Shown here: positions 29,396-38,654 of the stretch, piece by piece
Layout of the letters: every line of letters starts with the position of its first letter
Numbering within the stretch: position 1 is the first letter of the stretch
Origin: Grimontia kaedaensis
Lineage (GTDB): Bacteria; Pseudomonadota; Gammaproteobacteria; Enterobacterales; Vibrionaceae
DNA: 64,000 nt
Direction: 5' to 3'
Assembly (NCBI RefSeq): GCF_023746615.1
Contig: NZ_CP082275.1
Coordinates: 496,001 to 560,000, forward strand
Program-made: the position numbers and the translations under genes
The notes under the pieces: generated by a model
What the model was told of the DNA's origin: nothing
The model's database searches: none
What the model saw: only the letters and a program-made list of their open reading frames with translations

Positions 29396-29437
29396 TTGAC
29401 GATTTGTTCCCCCTAACAAATGTCTATCCCAGAAAGG

Positions 29438-29467
29438 AAAATGGCCGCACTAGCGGCCATTTTTCTT
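29438..29467. terminator. Bidirectional terminator between serA and yggE
   Basis: A perfect stem ATGGCCGC / GCGGCCAT with an ACTA loop (29441-29460) is flanked by A-run and T-run, so it serves both convergent genes. Confidence 0.93.
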
Positions 29468-29493
29468 TTCAACACGTTGACTAAATTTGTGAT

Positions 29494-30192
29494 TTATTCG
29501 CCCAGTGCATAAACCACTTCAACCTGATCACGGATAGTGATTTCAGCATCGTTATAGCTTGCAGCAACATTTGATGCTTCTGCCATACGCATCATGGTCG
29601 GGCGAATCGGTGTTGAAGTCATATAGCGGATTTCCCAAACGCCAGCAAGATTTTCGCCGAAGCCTTTTGCTAAAGATTCAGCTTTAGCTTTGGCGTCCGC
29701 AATCGCTGCCATTCGTGCTTTTTCTTTCAGTTCTGCTTCCTTACTGGAGGAGAAACTGATGCCATTTACCCGGTTTAGTCCATCAGCCAATGCGCCATCC
29801 AGCACACGGTTAAGCCGGGACAGATCACTCACGGTCACCGTCACGTTTCGTGTTGCTCGGTAGCCGTTCAATTTTGGCTCGCTGTTCTTCGGATAACTGT
29901 ACTGAGGCTGAAGGTTAAGATTGGCGCTTTCGATGTCTTTACGCGAAATCCCCATTTTCTCCAATCGTTCCAAAAGCGTAGCCACCGCGTCATCAGACGC
30001 CTTTTTGGCGGCTTGGGCAGATGTGCGGGTAAGTGAGACGGCAACGTCTACGGTGGCGGTGTCCGGCTGGGCGACAACCTCACCAACCCCCATGGTTTCC
30101 AGATGCGGGAAATCCGGTGTGGCGGCAGAAACAAACGGTGAAGACAGCGCAATGGCTGTACCAACTAACGAAGCAATAAGGTGTTTTTTCAT
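29494..30192 (-). CDS. yggE: SIMPL domain periplasmic protein (YggE-like)
   Basis: Exported protein of 232 residues with a signal peptide (MKKHLIASLVGTAIALSSPF, cut near residue 23) and one SIMPL domain. E. coli YggE lowers oxidative stress, but the mechanism is unknown. The domain begins LETMGVGEVVAQPDTATVDV and contains the repeated helix segments typical of the family (KEKARMAAIADAKAKAESLA). The gene lies next to argP, as in E. coli. Confidence 0.88.
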   Translation of the reverse strand: MKKHLIASLVGTAIALSSPFVSAATPDFPHLETMGVGEVVAQPDTATVDVAVSLTRTSAQAAKKASDDAVATLLERLEKMGISRKDIESANLNLQPQYSYPKNSEPKLNGYRATRNVTVTVSDLSRLNRVLDGALADGLNRVNGISFSSSKEAELKEKARMAAIADAKAKAESLAKGFGENLAGVWEIRYMTSTPIRPTMMRMAEASNVAASYNDAEITIRDQVEVVYALGE

Positions 30193-30255
30193 GGTCTGGT
30201 TTCCATGTTGTTTTTTGAAGTTATAGGGCTATGACTCCGGCAAGGCGGAAATAAT

Positions 30256-31173
30256 TCACACCGTGCGGGATATTTTTCCTTCACCGAAAGTCTTTCGCGC
30301 ATAATTTAAGCAGGCTGATGACATCTCCGCCAATACGCCACTTTCCGTCGCGAAATGGTGCCAGTATAGGTGGCGGATGACACCATCGCCTGGACAAAGA
30401 TCGATAAGCTCACCGGATGCCAGTTCTGGCTCAATTTGCAGGCGGGGTATCAAGCAATAAGCCACACCAAGTTTGGCCATTTTGACGAAAGCCTCAGACG
30501 AGCGAACCATATGGCTTCGCCAGCCAGGAGTAGGCAGCTGAAAACGTTCAGACACAAACAGAGTGTGCATATCATCGAAACGGTCAAACACCACAGCAGG
30601 TGCGCGACTCACCGCTTCTGCGTTCAAGCCATCTGGAAAGTAGGTGGCTTTGAAGGCTGGAGTGCAAACGCAAAGGTACTCCATCACCCCTAAAGATTCC
30701 GCCACACAGCCCTTCAGTGGTGTGGCTTCATTGCTAATGGCAACAACGGCTTCGCCTGATCGCAGTCGGTTCAGCGTCCGGCTTTCATCATCAACGATCA
30801 GGTTGATTTCGAGTGTCTGCGCTTTCATTAACGGGGAAAGAGCTGGCAGTAGCCAGGTCGCCAGGCTGTCAGCATTGGTGGCGATAGGCACGGTAACAGG
30901 ACCTGCCAACCCGTCGGGTGTCAGCTCTGGCAGCATTTCCTTTTCAAGCAGTTGAACACGTCTGTGAAGGCCGAGCAGCTTTTTACCAATCGCAGTGGGT
31001 TGCGGAGGCGTTTCGCGAATCAATATAGGCTGTGCGACCAAGGTTTCCAGCTGTTTGATTCGCTGGGAAACGGCAGATTGGGTGATGAAAAGCGCTTCTG
31101 CTGCTTTATCAAATCCGCCGTTGGCGATGACCGCATCCAGTGCTTCCAGCCAGCGATAATCCAATCCCTTCAT
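30256..31173 (-). CDS. argP: LysR-type regulator ArgP
   Basis: ArgP (IciA) activates the lysine/arginine exporter gene argO and other lysine-related genes in response to arginine or lysine. The N-terminal winged helix-turn-helix spans about residues 15-60 (ALFITQSAVSQRIKQLE), with a LysR substrate-binding domain after residue 90. I choose the ATG at 31173, which sits five bases after GGAG. The GTG at 31179 would overlap that site. It is divergent from argO, the expected target. Confidence 0.94.
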   Translation of the reverse strand: MKGLDYRWLEALDAVIANGGFDKAAEALFITQSAVSQRIKQLETLVAQPILIRETPPQPTAIGKKLLGLHRRVQLLEKEMLPELTPDGLAGPVTVPIATNADSLATWLLPALSPLMKAQTLEINLIVDDESRTLNRLRSGEAVVAISNEATPLKGCVAESLGVMEYLCVCTPAFKATYFPDGLNAEAVSRAPAVVFDRFDDMHTLFVSERFQLPTPGWRSHMVRSSEAFVKMAKLGVAYCLIPRLQIEPELASGELIDLCPGDGVIRHLYWHHFATESGVLAEMSSACLNYARKTFGEGKISRTV

Positions 31174-31283
31174 CTTCACTCCATTAGAATTTCTTATCTG
31201 TAATTAAAATTATTAGTTTTACTTACGTTTGTCACGCCACTAATTTGTGCCTCAGCAGTTTTAAGGAGTATGGAGACGAAGTG

Positions 31284-31919
31284 ATGAGTAGCAGTGTTTT
31301 ACTACAAGGGTTTGGTTTAGGGCTCAGTATGATCATTCCGATCGGTGCGCAAAATGCATTTGTTCTCAATCAAGGGGTTCGGCGTCATCATCATGTTGCG
31401 ACGGCGACACTTTGCTTTCTCTGTGATTTTGCTTTAATTGCCCTCGGCGTTTTTGGCGGTGGTGCAATGCTTTCCAGTAATGAAACCTTGCTGAGTGTCG
31501 TGACGCTGGGAGGTATAGCTTTTCTGCTTACCTACGCTTATCAATCGCTTAAACGTGCTTGGGTTGGCGAAGAGGAAAGTACTGAATCTGAGAGCGCAAA
31601 AACGGGCAAAGGACTCATGGCAGTATTGATTGGTGCTGCGGCAGTGACTTTGCTAAACCCTCACGTGTATTTAGACACCGTTGTGGTACTGGGCTCAATT
31701 GGCGGTCAGTTTGAACCCGCGCAGCGAACTGCTTTTGCAGTTGGCACTATGCTGGCGTCTATGGTCTGGTTTTATGGTATTGCATTGGGCGCTGCGAAAA
31801 TGTCGCCAGTGCTTTCCAAGCCTAATGTGCGGAAAACCATTGATATTCTGGTTGCTGGCATGATGATTTATGTGGCATTTCTTTTGATGCAAAAATGGAT
31901 GATGGGCCTGGAGGGATAA
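31284..31919 (+). CDS. argO: Arginine/lysine exporter ArgO
   Basis: LysE-family inner-membrane exporter of basic amino acids. The start is set at the ATG at 31284 (MSSSVLLQGFGLGLSMIIP) after a purine-rich GGAGACGAAG site. The family motif PIGAQNAFVLNQGVRRHHH lies at about residues 18-36 and NPHVYLDTVVVLGSIGGQF near 119-137. Six hydrophobic segments are expected and visible. The 104-bp gap to argP should hold the ArgP operator. Confidence 0.95.
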   Translation: MSSSVLLQGFGLGLSMIIPIGAQNAFVLNQGVRRHHHVATATLCFLCDFALIALGVFGGGAMLSSNETLLSVVTLGGIAFLLTYAYQSLKRAWVGEEESTESESAKTGKGLMAVLIGAAAVTLLNPHVYLDTVVVLGSIGGQFEPAQRTAFAVGTMLASMVWFYGIALGAAKMSPVLSKPNVRKTIDILVAGMMIYVAFLLMQKWMMGLEG

Positions 31920-32411
31920 ATGGCGCAGACGTTGGATGAAATTCTGCAAAAGAATATCAGTTTGATGACGCAGTGTGGTGTGAACTATCAAGAGTGGCAA
32001 CATGAACCCATCCTCGATTTTGCCACCGATGACATTGTAGGCAAGCGGCTGGGTTGGACAGCAACACCCACTAAAAGCTTATTCCTCAACTTTAAGAAGG
32101 GCGGTCATGCGCTTTTGCTGACGCATCGTGATGCGAGATTGGATAGTAAGAAAATCAAAGCGCTGTTGGGGCAACGCCCTTCCATTGCCTCAGACGAAGA
32201 GATGATAGAAAGTCTTGGCTGTGTACCCGGGGCGGTTTGCCCGTTTGGTATGCCAGATCATATCCCACTGATAGTCGATAGCGTGTTGTTTGAATTTGAA
32301 TCTTTGATGTACACACCGGGTCCGCCGGAATATACCTTTGCGTTTGCAGCGAAAGATCTTGCTAGCTTGCTGGATGCGCTTCCCAATTCTATTTATCACC
32401 TCAACGCCTGA
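31920..32411 (+). CDS. YbaK/EbsC-family aminoacyl-tRNA deacylase-like protein
   Basis: A 163-residue single-domain protein resembling the YbaK/ProX trans-editing family, which removes wrong amino acids from tRNA. Supporting features are TPTKSLFLNFKKG near residue 47 (with the conserved Lys), the middle helix segment, and the glycine-rich loop LGCVPGAVCPFGMP near residue 98. It starts one base after the argO stop codon, so it is probably co-transcribed with argO. The substrate cannot be deduced; proline-type editing is only one option. Confidence 0.8.
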   Translation: MAQTLDEILQKNISLMTQCGVNYQEWQHEPILDFATDDIVGKRLGWTATPTKSLFLNFKKGGHALLLTHRDARLDSKKIKALLGQRPSIASDEEMIESLGCVPGAVCPFGMPDHIPLIVDSVLFEFESLMYTPGPPEYTFAFAAKDLASLLDALPNSIYHLNA

Positions 32412-32610
32412 ACATTCCCCTGTCACTTATTTACGAAAACCCCGCAATTCACCGTTCTGTTGCTGCCATTGCTGGTGTGACAGGGGTGAATGTGGGATTA
32501 TTACCGCTATTCTTTATGTAAGTGCCCAATGAGCCTAGACTTTGTGGGTAATATTCTGCGTCTGGCTCGAATGCCAAATTGATTTCGTTGAGTGTGGGGA
32601 GGAAAATTCA

Positions 32611-32883
32611 ATGCGAATGCTGACAGTCTTGCTGTTCGTATTGTTTGGATGGCTCCAGTATCACTTTTGGTGGGGCAAAAACGGGGTAGATGATTACCTT
32701 GCAGTGACAGCCGTTGCTGATTCCGTTGCTCAAGCCAACGACAAACTCCACCAACGCAATCAGCAAATGTACGCGGAAATTGCAGATCTCAAACGTGGGC
32801 AGGAAGCGATTGAAGAGCGTGCCCGCAATGAATTGGGCATGATCAAACCGGGAGAAACCTTCTTCCGGATTGTCAGCGATTAG
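32611..32883 (+). CDS. ftsB: Cell division protein FtsB
   Basis: Small bitopic divisome protein that forms a complex with FtsL and FtsQ. From the ATG at 32611, preceded by GGAGGAAAA, the protein has 90 residues: a membrane segment at about 3-20 (MLTVLLFVLFGWLQYHFW) and a periplasmic coiled coil at about 30-65. It ends with the conserved RARNELGMIKPGETFF motif. The longer frame from 32542 is not supported. It opens the ftsB-ispD-ispF cluster. Confidence 0.95.
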   Translation: MRMLTVLLFVLFGWLQYHFWWGKNGVDDYLAVTAVADSVAQANDKLHQRNQQMYAEIADLKRGQEAIEERARNELGMIKPGETFFRIVSD

Positions 32884-32910
32884 CCCTCTCGCCTTTTAAA
32901 GTAGAGAAAC

Positions 32911-33645
32911 ATGAATACCCCGGCCAGTGAAGAAACCTTAAGCTCGCCGCAATCTGTCGCGCCTGAAGTGGTTGCGATTGTCCCTGCGGCAGGAGTAGGA
33001 AAGCGTATGCGCGCGGACCTGCCGAAACAATACCTCACCATCGAAGACAAAACGCTGCTAGAACACACGGTGCATTACTTGCTGGAGCACCCAAGCATCA
33101 ATAAGGTTGTGATTGCGATTGGTGAGGAGGATGGATATTTCCATTCCACTTCGCTTGGCAGTGATAAGCGTATTGTGGTGACAACCGGTGGCAAAGAGCG
33201 TGCTGATTCTGTTTTGGCTGGCCTTCGCGTCACGAATGCTGAATGGGTCATGGTGCATGATGCTGCCCGGCCTTGTGTCAGACATGAGGACATCGATGCA
33301 CTGATTGCTGAGGCGATTAGTCACACTCATGGCGCTATTCTAGCCTGTCCGGTGCGAGACACCATGAAGCGCGGCACAGGCGACAACAAGATTGAAACCA
33401 CAGTGTGCCGTGAGCAACTCTGGCATGCCTTAACGCCACAAATGTTTAAGCGTGAGCAGTTACTGAATGCGTTAGAAATCGCATTGGATAAATCGCTGGC
33501 AGTGACTGATGAAGCCTCCGCGATTGAGCTTGCGGGTGGCGCTCCTAAGCTGGTTTCTGGACATGCAGACAACATCAAGGTGACGCAGCCCGAAGATCTC
33601 GCGCTCGCCGCCTTTTTCCTGGCCCAACGTAACAGCGGCCAGTGA
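32911..33645 (+). CDS. ispD: 2-C-methyl-D-erythritol 4-phosphate cytidylyltransferase
   Basis: Third step of the MEP isoprenoid pathway; forms CDP-methylerythritol from CTP. The nucleotidyltransferase loop IVPAAGVGKRMRADLPKQYL lies at about residues 23-42, and VMVHDAARPCV near 110. At 244 residues it is slightly longer than the E. coli enzyme because of a Ser/Glu-rich N-terminal extension of about 15 residues. It lies between ftsB and ispF. Confidence 0.97.
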   Translation: MNTPASEETLSSPQSVAPEVVAIVPAAGVGKRMRADLPKQYLTIEDKTLLEHTVHYLLEHPSINKVVIAIGEEDGYFHSTSLGSDKRIVVTTGGKERADSVLAGLRVTNAEWVMVHDAARPCVRHEDIDALIAEAISHTHGAILACPVRDTMKRGTGDNKIETTVCREQLWHALTPQMFKREQLLNALEIALDKSLAVTDEASAIELAGGAPKLVSGHADNIKVTQPEDLALAAFFLAQRNSGQ

Positions 33646-33661
33646 TACACGAGGAAGAGAC

Positions 33662-34147
33662 ATGATTCGTATTGGACACGGTTTTGACGTACACAAATTT
33701 GGTGGTGAAGGCCCAGTTATCATCGGTGGCGTGAAGGTGCCTTATGAACAAGGATTGGTCGCGCACTCCGATGGTGATGTAGCACTGCACGCATTGTGTG
33801 ACGCTCTGCTTGGCGCAATTGCAGCTGGTGATATTGGCCGTCATTTCCCTGATACCGACGCTGAGTGGGAAGGGGCTGACAGCCGTTTTCTTCTACGCGA
33901 TGTGTACGCCAAAGTGAAAGCAAAAGGCTATGTGATTGGTAACCTGGATGTCACCATCATGGCGCAAGCGCCGAAAATGGCACCGCATATCGATGCCATG
34001 TGCGCGGTGATTGCACAAGATTTGGAAACGGATGTCAGCAACGTGAATGTGAAAGCGACAACGACCGAACGACTGGGGTTCACCGGCCGCAAAGAAGGCA
34101 TTGCCTGTGAGGCTGTGGTGATCATCCGTAAGGATTCCAATGACTGA
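33662..34147 (+). CDS. ispF: 2-C-methyl-D-erythritol 2,4-cyclodiphosphate synthase
   Basis: Fifth step of the MEP pathway, a trimeric zinc enzyme. The metal ligands are in IRIGHGFDVH (residues 2-11) and the loop HSDGDVALHALCDALLGA is at about 34-51; the C-terminal TTTERLGFTGRKEGIAC completes the active site. At 161 residues it is full length. It overlaps truD by eight bases. Confidence 0.98.
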   Translation: MIRIGHGFDVHKFGGEGPVIIGGVKVPYEQGLVAHSDGDVALHALCDALLGAIAAGDIGRHFPDTDAEWEGADSRFLLRDVYAKVKAKGYVIGNLDVTIMAQAPKMAPHIDAMCAVIAQDLETDVSNVNVKATTTERLGFTGRKEGIACEAVVIIRKDSND

Positions 34148-35198
34148 TGTAATGAACGCTCTGGCTTACCTGCATGGTCAGCCAACAGCAACTGGCCGCT
34201 TAAAGGCCAAAGCAGAAGATTTCTTCGTTAGCGAAACACTGGATTTTACGCCTGCCGGACACGGAGAGCATTTTCTGGTACGTATCCGCAAGATTGGCGA
34301 GAACACTAAATACGTGGCCAATGAACTGGCTAAAGCGTGTGGTGTTAAATCCCGTGATGTGAGCTGGGCTGGTCTGAAAGATCGCCATGCAGTGACAGAA
34401 CAATGGTTCAGTGTGCACCTACCAGGACAACCTGATCCTGATTTGACTGAATTTGTGGCGACACATGAAGGTGTTGACGCCATTTTGGATACCGCTCGTC
34501 ACGACAAAAAACTGCGCCCGGGTGACCTGATTGGTAACCGCTTTAAGTTGGTGATCACAGAATTTGAAGGTGATGACGCGATTGAAGCGCGCCTTGCCGA
34601 CATTCGCGACCAAGGTGTACCAAACTACTTTGGCAGCCAACGATTTGGTCGTAATGGCAACAACGTGTCATCAGCGCGCGATTGGGGTCAGGATAAATTC
34701 CGAGTACGTGATAAGAGCAAACGCAGCTTTTACCTGTCTGCAGCTCGATCATTCCTGTTCAACCAAGTGTTGTCTGCGCGGATCGAAAAGCAACTTTGCC
34801 ATACGCCAATGTTGGGCGACTTACTGATCGACGACAAAGAGCAGGTCCAGGTGGTAGAAGACATTGCCTCTGCGGAAGCACAGTTGCAAAGACACGAATG
34901 GCAAATCTCTGGCCCAATGACCGGTGATAATGCACTGCCTACTCAAGGTGAGGCACAGCAGTTTGAACAGAAAATCGTAGATACTGAACCTCATCTACTC
35001 GCTGTGATTCGTGGTAACCGCATGCGTCACGAGCGTCGTCCTTTGCTGCTCTATCCTCAAGAGATGAGCTGGCAACGTGAAGGTGACACATTAACGATTG
35101 ATTTCTCTTTACCTGCAGGATGCTTTGCAACAGCGGTGATGCGAGAAGTCATGGAAGACAAATCAGAGGGAGAATCAGATGCACATTTTGATCAGTAA
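34140..35198 (+). CDS. truD: tRNA pseudouridine(13) synthase TruD
   Basis: Makes pseudouridine 13 in tRNA-Glu. The catalytic Asp lies in the motif GLKDRHAVTEQWFSV near residues 78-92, and the family block NYFGSQRFGRNGNN lies near 160. The protein has 352 residues. The ATG overlaps the ispF stop region and the 3' end overlaps surE by 20 bases, so ispF-truD-surE translation is likely coupled. Confidence 0.97.
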   Translation: MTDVMNALAYLHGQPTATGRLKAKAEDFFVSETLDFTPAGHGEHFLVRIRKIGENTKYVANELAKACGVKSRDVSWAGLKDRHAVTEQWFSVHLPGQPDPDLTEFVATHEGVDAILDTARHDKKLRPGDLIGNRFKLVITEFEGDDAIEARLADIRDQGVPNYFGSQRFGRNGNNVSSARDWGQDKFRVRDKSKRSFYLSAARSFLFNQVLSARIEKQLCHTPMLGDLLIDDKEQVQVVEDIASAEAQLQRHEWQISGPMTGDNALPTQGEAQQFEQKIVDTEPHLLAVIRGNRMRHERRPLLLYPQEMSWQREGDTLTIDFSLPAGCFATAVMREVMEDKSEGESDAHFDQ

Positions 35199-35925
35199 TG
35201 ATGATGGCGTGTTTGCTGACGGCATCAATGTACTGGCAGAAGTGCTGTCTGATATCGCGACAGTAACCGTTGTCGCCCCGGATAGAAACCGCTCCGGTGC
35301 TTCTAACTCGCTGACGCTCGAGAACCCGCTTCGCCTGCGCGAAGTGGGCGAAAACCGTTATGCTGTTCAGGGCACACCGACAGACAGTGTGCATGTCGCG
35401 CTGAATGCATTGGTGAAAGATAAAGTGGATTTTGTCATTACAGGTATCAATCACGGAGCCAATCTCGGTGATGATGTACTGTATTCAGGCACGGTCGCCG
35501 CTGCGACAGAAGGCTTTTTCATGGGTGTGCCTGCGATAGCCGTCTCCCTTTGTGGTAACACGCATTTCCATACTGCCGCTCAGGTGGTAAAAAAAGTGGT
35601 GATCAATGATAAAGAGATGCCACTGCCGCGTAACCGTTTGTTAAACATCAATGTCCCTGATGTTCCAATGGTAGATATTCAGGGATGGCAGGTGACAAGG
35701 TTGGGTGCACGCCACCGTGCGGAAGACATGATTGAAGACAGAGATCCCCGTGGACAGGCGATTTATTGGATTGGCCCCCCGGGCGCCAAGCAAGATGCTG
35801 GACCAGGCACTGACTTCTATGCCATTGAAAATAATTGTGTCTCTTTAACACCACTTCAGGTCGATCTGACAGCACATGACACGATCGACACTCTGAATCT
35901 TTGGGTTACAAACGCAACGAAATAA
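35179..35925 (+). CDS. surE: 5'/3'-nucleotidase SurE
   Basis: Metal-dependent nucleoside-monophosphate phosphatase linked to stationary-phase survival. The metal-binding motif ISNDDGVFADGI is at residues 4-15 (Asp pair), with GTPTDSVHVAL near 71 and GINHGANLGDDVLYSGTVAA near 93-112. At 248 residues it is typical. The order surE-pcm-nlpD-rpoS is conserved. Confidence 0.97.
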   Translation: MHILISNDDGVFADGINVLAEVLSDIATVTVVAPDRNRSGASNSLTLENPLRLREVGENRYAVQGTPTDSVHVALNALVKDKVDFVITGINHGANLGDDVLYSGTVAAATEGFFMGVPAIAVSLCGNTHFHTAAQVVKKVVINDKEMPLPRNRLLNINVPDVPMVDIQGWQVTRLGARHRAEDMIEDRDPRGQAIYWIGPPGAKQDAGPGTDFYAIENNCVSLTPLQVDLTAHDTIDTLNLWVTNATK

Positions 35926-35940
35926 TAAAGGGTGACATTA

Positions 35941-36561
35941 GTGAATTACTCGCATTCACTTATTCAACTACTTCGCGAACAGGGAATATCAGATCAACGT
36001 GTACTGGAAGCCATTGGACGCTTACCCAGACACCTTTTTGTTTCTGAAGCAATGGCTCACCAGGCTTATGACAACAATGCATTGCCTATTGGCCATGGGC
36101 AGACTATTTCTCAGCCCTATATCGTTGCGAAAATGACAGAACTTCTCGGTCTTAAACATGATAGTCGTGTGTTGGAAGTAGGAACAGGATCTGGCTTTCA
36201 GACGTGTGTGCTAGCGCAATTGGTTGAGCATGTTTATTCCGTGGAGCGAATTAAGCAGCTTCAAATGGTCGCGAAGCGCCGTTTCAAACAGTTTGAGCTG
36301 TATAACATCTCTACAAAACATGGAGATGGCTGGCAAGGTTGGGCAAGTAAAGGTCCTTTTGATGCCATTATCGTCACAGCGGCTGCGGCAAACATGCCAC
36401 AGGTGCTGATGGAACAACTTGCTGACGGCGGATCCTTGATTGTGCCTGTCGGCGAGAGCGATCAAACGCTGTATCATGTCACGCGTCGTGGTGACGAATT
36501 TGAAACAAAAGCCATTGAAGCGGTTCGATTTGTTCCACTTGTAGCTGGTGATTTGGCATAG
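35941..36561 (+). CDS. pcm: Protein-L-isoaspartate O-methyltransferase
   Basis: Repairs isoaspartyl residues in aged proteins using SAM. Motif I VLEVGTGSGFQTCVLAQL lies near residues 78-95 and the family-specific GHGQTISQPYIVAKMTELL lies upstream of it. Two GTG starts are possible: 35932 or 35941. I prefer 35941 because AAAGGG lies eight bases before it; the product is then 206 residues. Ends EAVRFVPLVAGDLA, as in E. coli. Confidence 0.96.
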   Translation: MNYSHSLIQLLREQGISDQRVLEAIGRLPRHLFVSEAMAHQAYDNNALPIGHGQTISQPYIVAKMTELLGLKHDSRVLEVGTGSGFQTCVLAQLVEHVYSVERIKQLQMVAKRRFKQFELYNISTKHGDGWQGWASKGPFDAIIVTAAAANMPQVLMEQLADGGSLIVPVGESDQTLYHVTRRGDEFETKAIEAVRFVPLVAGDLA

Positions 36562-36571
36562 GTAACTTTGG

Positions 36572-37534
36572 GTGGTAGTGGTTTCAATTCAGTTGAAAAT
36601 TTTAGTATTTCTCTCTGTGTTGGGATTATTGTCTGCATGCTCAATAACAAGCCCTGCACCTGTCTCTAGTGTAGGTCCTGATTATGGAGAGATTGAGCGC
36701 GGCAGTTACCGCGGCAGCTATTATGAGGTGCAGAAAGGCGACACTCTGTACTATATCGCGTACATCACAGACCGCGATGTTAACGATATTATCTCTGCCA
36801 ATAACCTTAATGCTCCTTACACGATTTTTCCTGGTCAAAAGCTGAACTTATGGCGGGATAAGTATGTTCCTCCAGCCTATGGGAAGAAAGACTCAAGTGC
36901 TGGTACTGCCGTAGTTGTTGCTTCTACTGTAGGGGCTGCAACCACACCTGCTGTTGTCGCGATCAAGCCACCTGCTGTTTCAGGATTATCTGCTAAATCC
37001 AAGCAAGATAATCAAAAAACCGCTTCGCAAAATAAGTCGGGATCATCTTCTCAAAATAAGAAAAATGTTGAACAGCAAAAAGTGAAGGAGTACAGTCAAC
37101 CTGTAACAAAAAATAAACCATCTGTTGATAAACCCGTTAAAAAGCCTTCAGGTACGCCTGTAAAAATTAGTTGGCAATGGCCTTCTAAGGGGCGTGTCAT
37201 CTCCGGATTTTCAAGCTCAGAGCTTGGTAATAAAGGGATAGATATCGCTGGTAATCGCGGACAAAGCATTAATGCTTCTGCAGATGGAAAAGTAGTTTAC
37301 GCGGGCAACGCGCTTAGAGGTTACGGTAATTTAATCATAATTAAACACAATGATGATTATCTCAGTGCCTACGCGCACAACGACCGCATCTTTGTTTCGG
37401 AACGTCAGAGCGTCAAAAAGGGGCAAAAAATAGCTTCAATGGGCAGCTCTGGTGCAAACAGTGTCCGGTTGCACTTCGAGATTCGCTATAAAGGAAAATC
37501 GGTGAACCCGTTAAGGTATTTGCCGAAACGGTAA
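36572..37534 (+). CDS. nlpD: Murein hydrolase activator lipoprotein NlpD
   Basis: Outer-membrane lipoprotein that activates the amidase AmiC at the septum. It has a lipoprotein signal ending LLSAC (Cys23), a LysM domain at about residues 48-95 (YEVQKGDTLYYIAYI), a low-complexity Lys/Gln/Ser/Pro linker at about 110-205, and a C-terminal M23-type domain. The catalytic zinc residues of active M23 peptidases are missing (NKGIDI in place of an HxxxD motif), which fits a non-catalytic activator. The start is GTG at 36572 or 36578. The main rpoS promoter is probably inside this gene, as in E. coli. Confidence 0.94.
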   Translation: MVVVSIQLKILVFLSVLGLLSACSITSPAPVSSVGPDYGEIERGSYRGSYYEVQKGDTLYYIAYITDRDVNDIISANNLNAPYTIFPGQKLNLWRDKYVPPAYGKKDSSAGTAVVVASTVGAATTPAVVAIKPPAVSGLSAKSKQDNQKTASQNKSGSSSQNKKNVEQQKVKEYSQPVTKNKPSVDKPVKKPSGTPVKISWQWPSKGRVISGFSSSELGNKGIDIAGNRGQSINASADGKVVYAGNALRGYGNLIIIKHNDDYLSAYAHNDRIFVSERQSVKKGQKIASMGSSGANSVRLHFEIRYKGKSVNPLRYLPKR

Positions 37535-37588
37535 TCCGAGACAGATCTTGCTGTACTGTCTAGCTGCTACGCCAAATTGGGAGGCGCT

Positions 37589-38566
37589 ATGAGTCAGAAT
37601 AATACTGCAAAGAAAGTCGACGACATGATGGTTGAAGATGTTGACATGGAACAACTCGAAATCGAGTCGGAAGACGAAGTCGTTGAAGAGGCAGAAGAGT
37701 CCGTAACATTTGCGGCATCCTCTAAGGCTCTCGATGCAACACAACTCTATCTCAGCGAGATAGGCTACTCTCCTCTGTTAACAGCAGAAGAGGAAGTGCT
37801 TTATGCACGCCGCGCCCTGCGCGGTGACGAAGCAGCCCGCAAACGTATGATCGAAAGTAACCTCCGTTTGGTGGTTAAGATCTCCCGCCGTTACTCTAAC
37901 CGTGGCCTTGCGCTTCTTGATCTGGTTGAAGAAGGTAACCTCGGTCTGATCCGAGCGGTTGAGAAATTCGATCCTGAACGTGGCTTTCGCTTCTCTACCT
38001 ACGCAACGTGGTGGATTCGCCAAACCATTGAGCGTGCCATCATGAACCAGACGCGCACTATCCGTCTGCCTATTCATGTGGTTAAAGAGCTTAATGTTTA
38101 TCTGCGTACTGCTCGCGAGCTGGCACAAAAGCTGGATCACGAGCCAACAGCAGAAGATATCGCCCTGCAACTCGACAAGCCAGTTGAAGATGTGAACCGC
38201 ATGCTTCGCCTGAACGAGCGCATCAGTTCGGTAGATAATCCGATTGGTGGTGATTCAGAGAAAGCGTTGCTGGACATCATCCCGGATGAAAAAGAAGGTG
38301 GTCCAGAGAATACTACGCAAGACGATGACATGAAAAAGTCTATCGTTCACTGGCTTCAGGAGTTGAACCCTAAGCAGCGTGAAGTTCTGGCACGTCGTTT
38401 CGGTCTGCTGGGTCACGAAGCATCAACGTTGGAAGATGTGGGTCGTGAAATTGGCCTGACGCGTGAACGTGTTCGCCAAATCCAAGTTGAAGGCTTGCGC
38501 CGCTTGCGTGATATGCTGACGCATCAGGGACTGAGCATCGAGTCTCTCTTCAACACTGAGCATTGA
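37589..38566 (+). CDS. rpoS: RNA polymerase sigma factor RpoS
   Basis: Stationary-phase and general-stress sigma factor. I start at the ATG at 37589 (MSQNN), after GGGAGGCG, matching other RpoS proteins; a GTG/TTG-type extension from 37577 is unlikely. After an acidic N-terminus, regions 1.2 to 2.4 are present (DATQLYLSEIGYSPLLTAEE, RFSTYATWWIRQTIERAIMN), then region 3 and region 4 with the C-terminal helix-turn-helix (TLEDVGREIGLTRERVRQIQ). The length is 325 residues. Confidence 0.98.
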   Translation: MSQNNTAKKVDDMMVEDVDMEQLEIESEDEVVEEAEESVTFAASSKALDATQLYLSEIGYSPLLTAEEEVLYARRALRGDEAARKRMIESNLRLVVKISRRYSNRGLALLDLVEEGNLGLIRAVEKFDPERGFRFSTYATWWIRQTIERAIMNQTRTIRLPIHVVKELNVYLRTARELAQKLDHEPTAEDIALQLDKPVEDVNRMLRLNERISSVDNPIGGDSEKALLDIIPDEKEGGPENTTQDDDMKKSIVHWLQELNPKQREVLARRFGLLGHEASTLEDVGREIGLTRERVRQIQVEGLRRLRDMLTHQGLSIESLFNTEH

Positions 38567-38602
38567 TAACACCTTTTTATCTCCACTTTGTGTGCTCAAT
38601 AA

Positions 38603-38628
38603 AAAAGCCCCTTTTTGGGGCTTTTCTG
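38603..38628. terminator. Bidirectional terminator between rpoS and mutS
   Basis: The stem AAAAGCCCC / GGGGCTTTT with a five-T loop is flanked by A and T runs between the two convergent genes. Confidence 0.9.
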
Positions 38629-38654
38629 TTTTTGATGTCTGGTGTGCTGATAAA

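Noticed and set aside
36572..37534. nlpD as an active M23 endopeptidase
   Set aside because: Zinc ligands of the M23 site are replaced, as in known NlpD activators.
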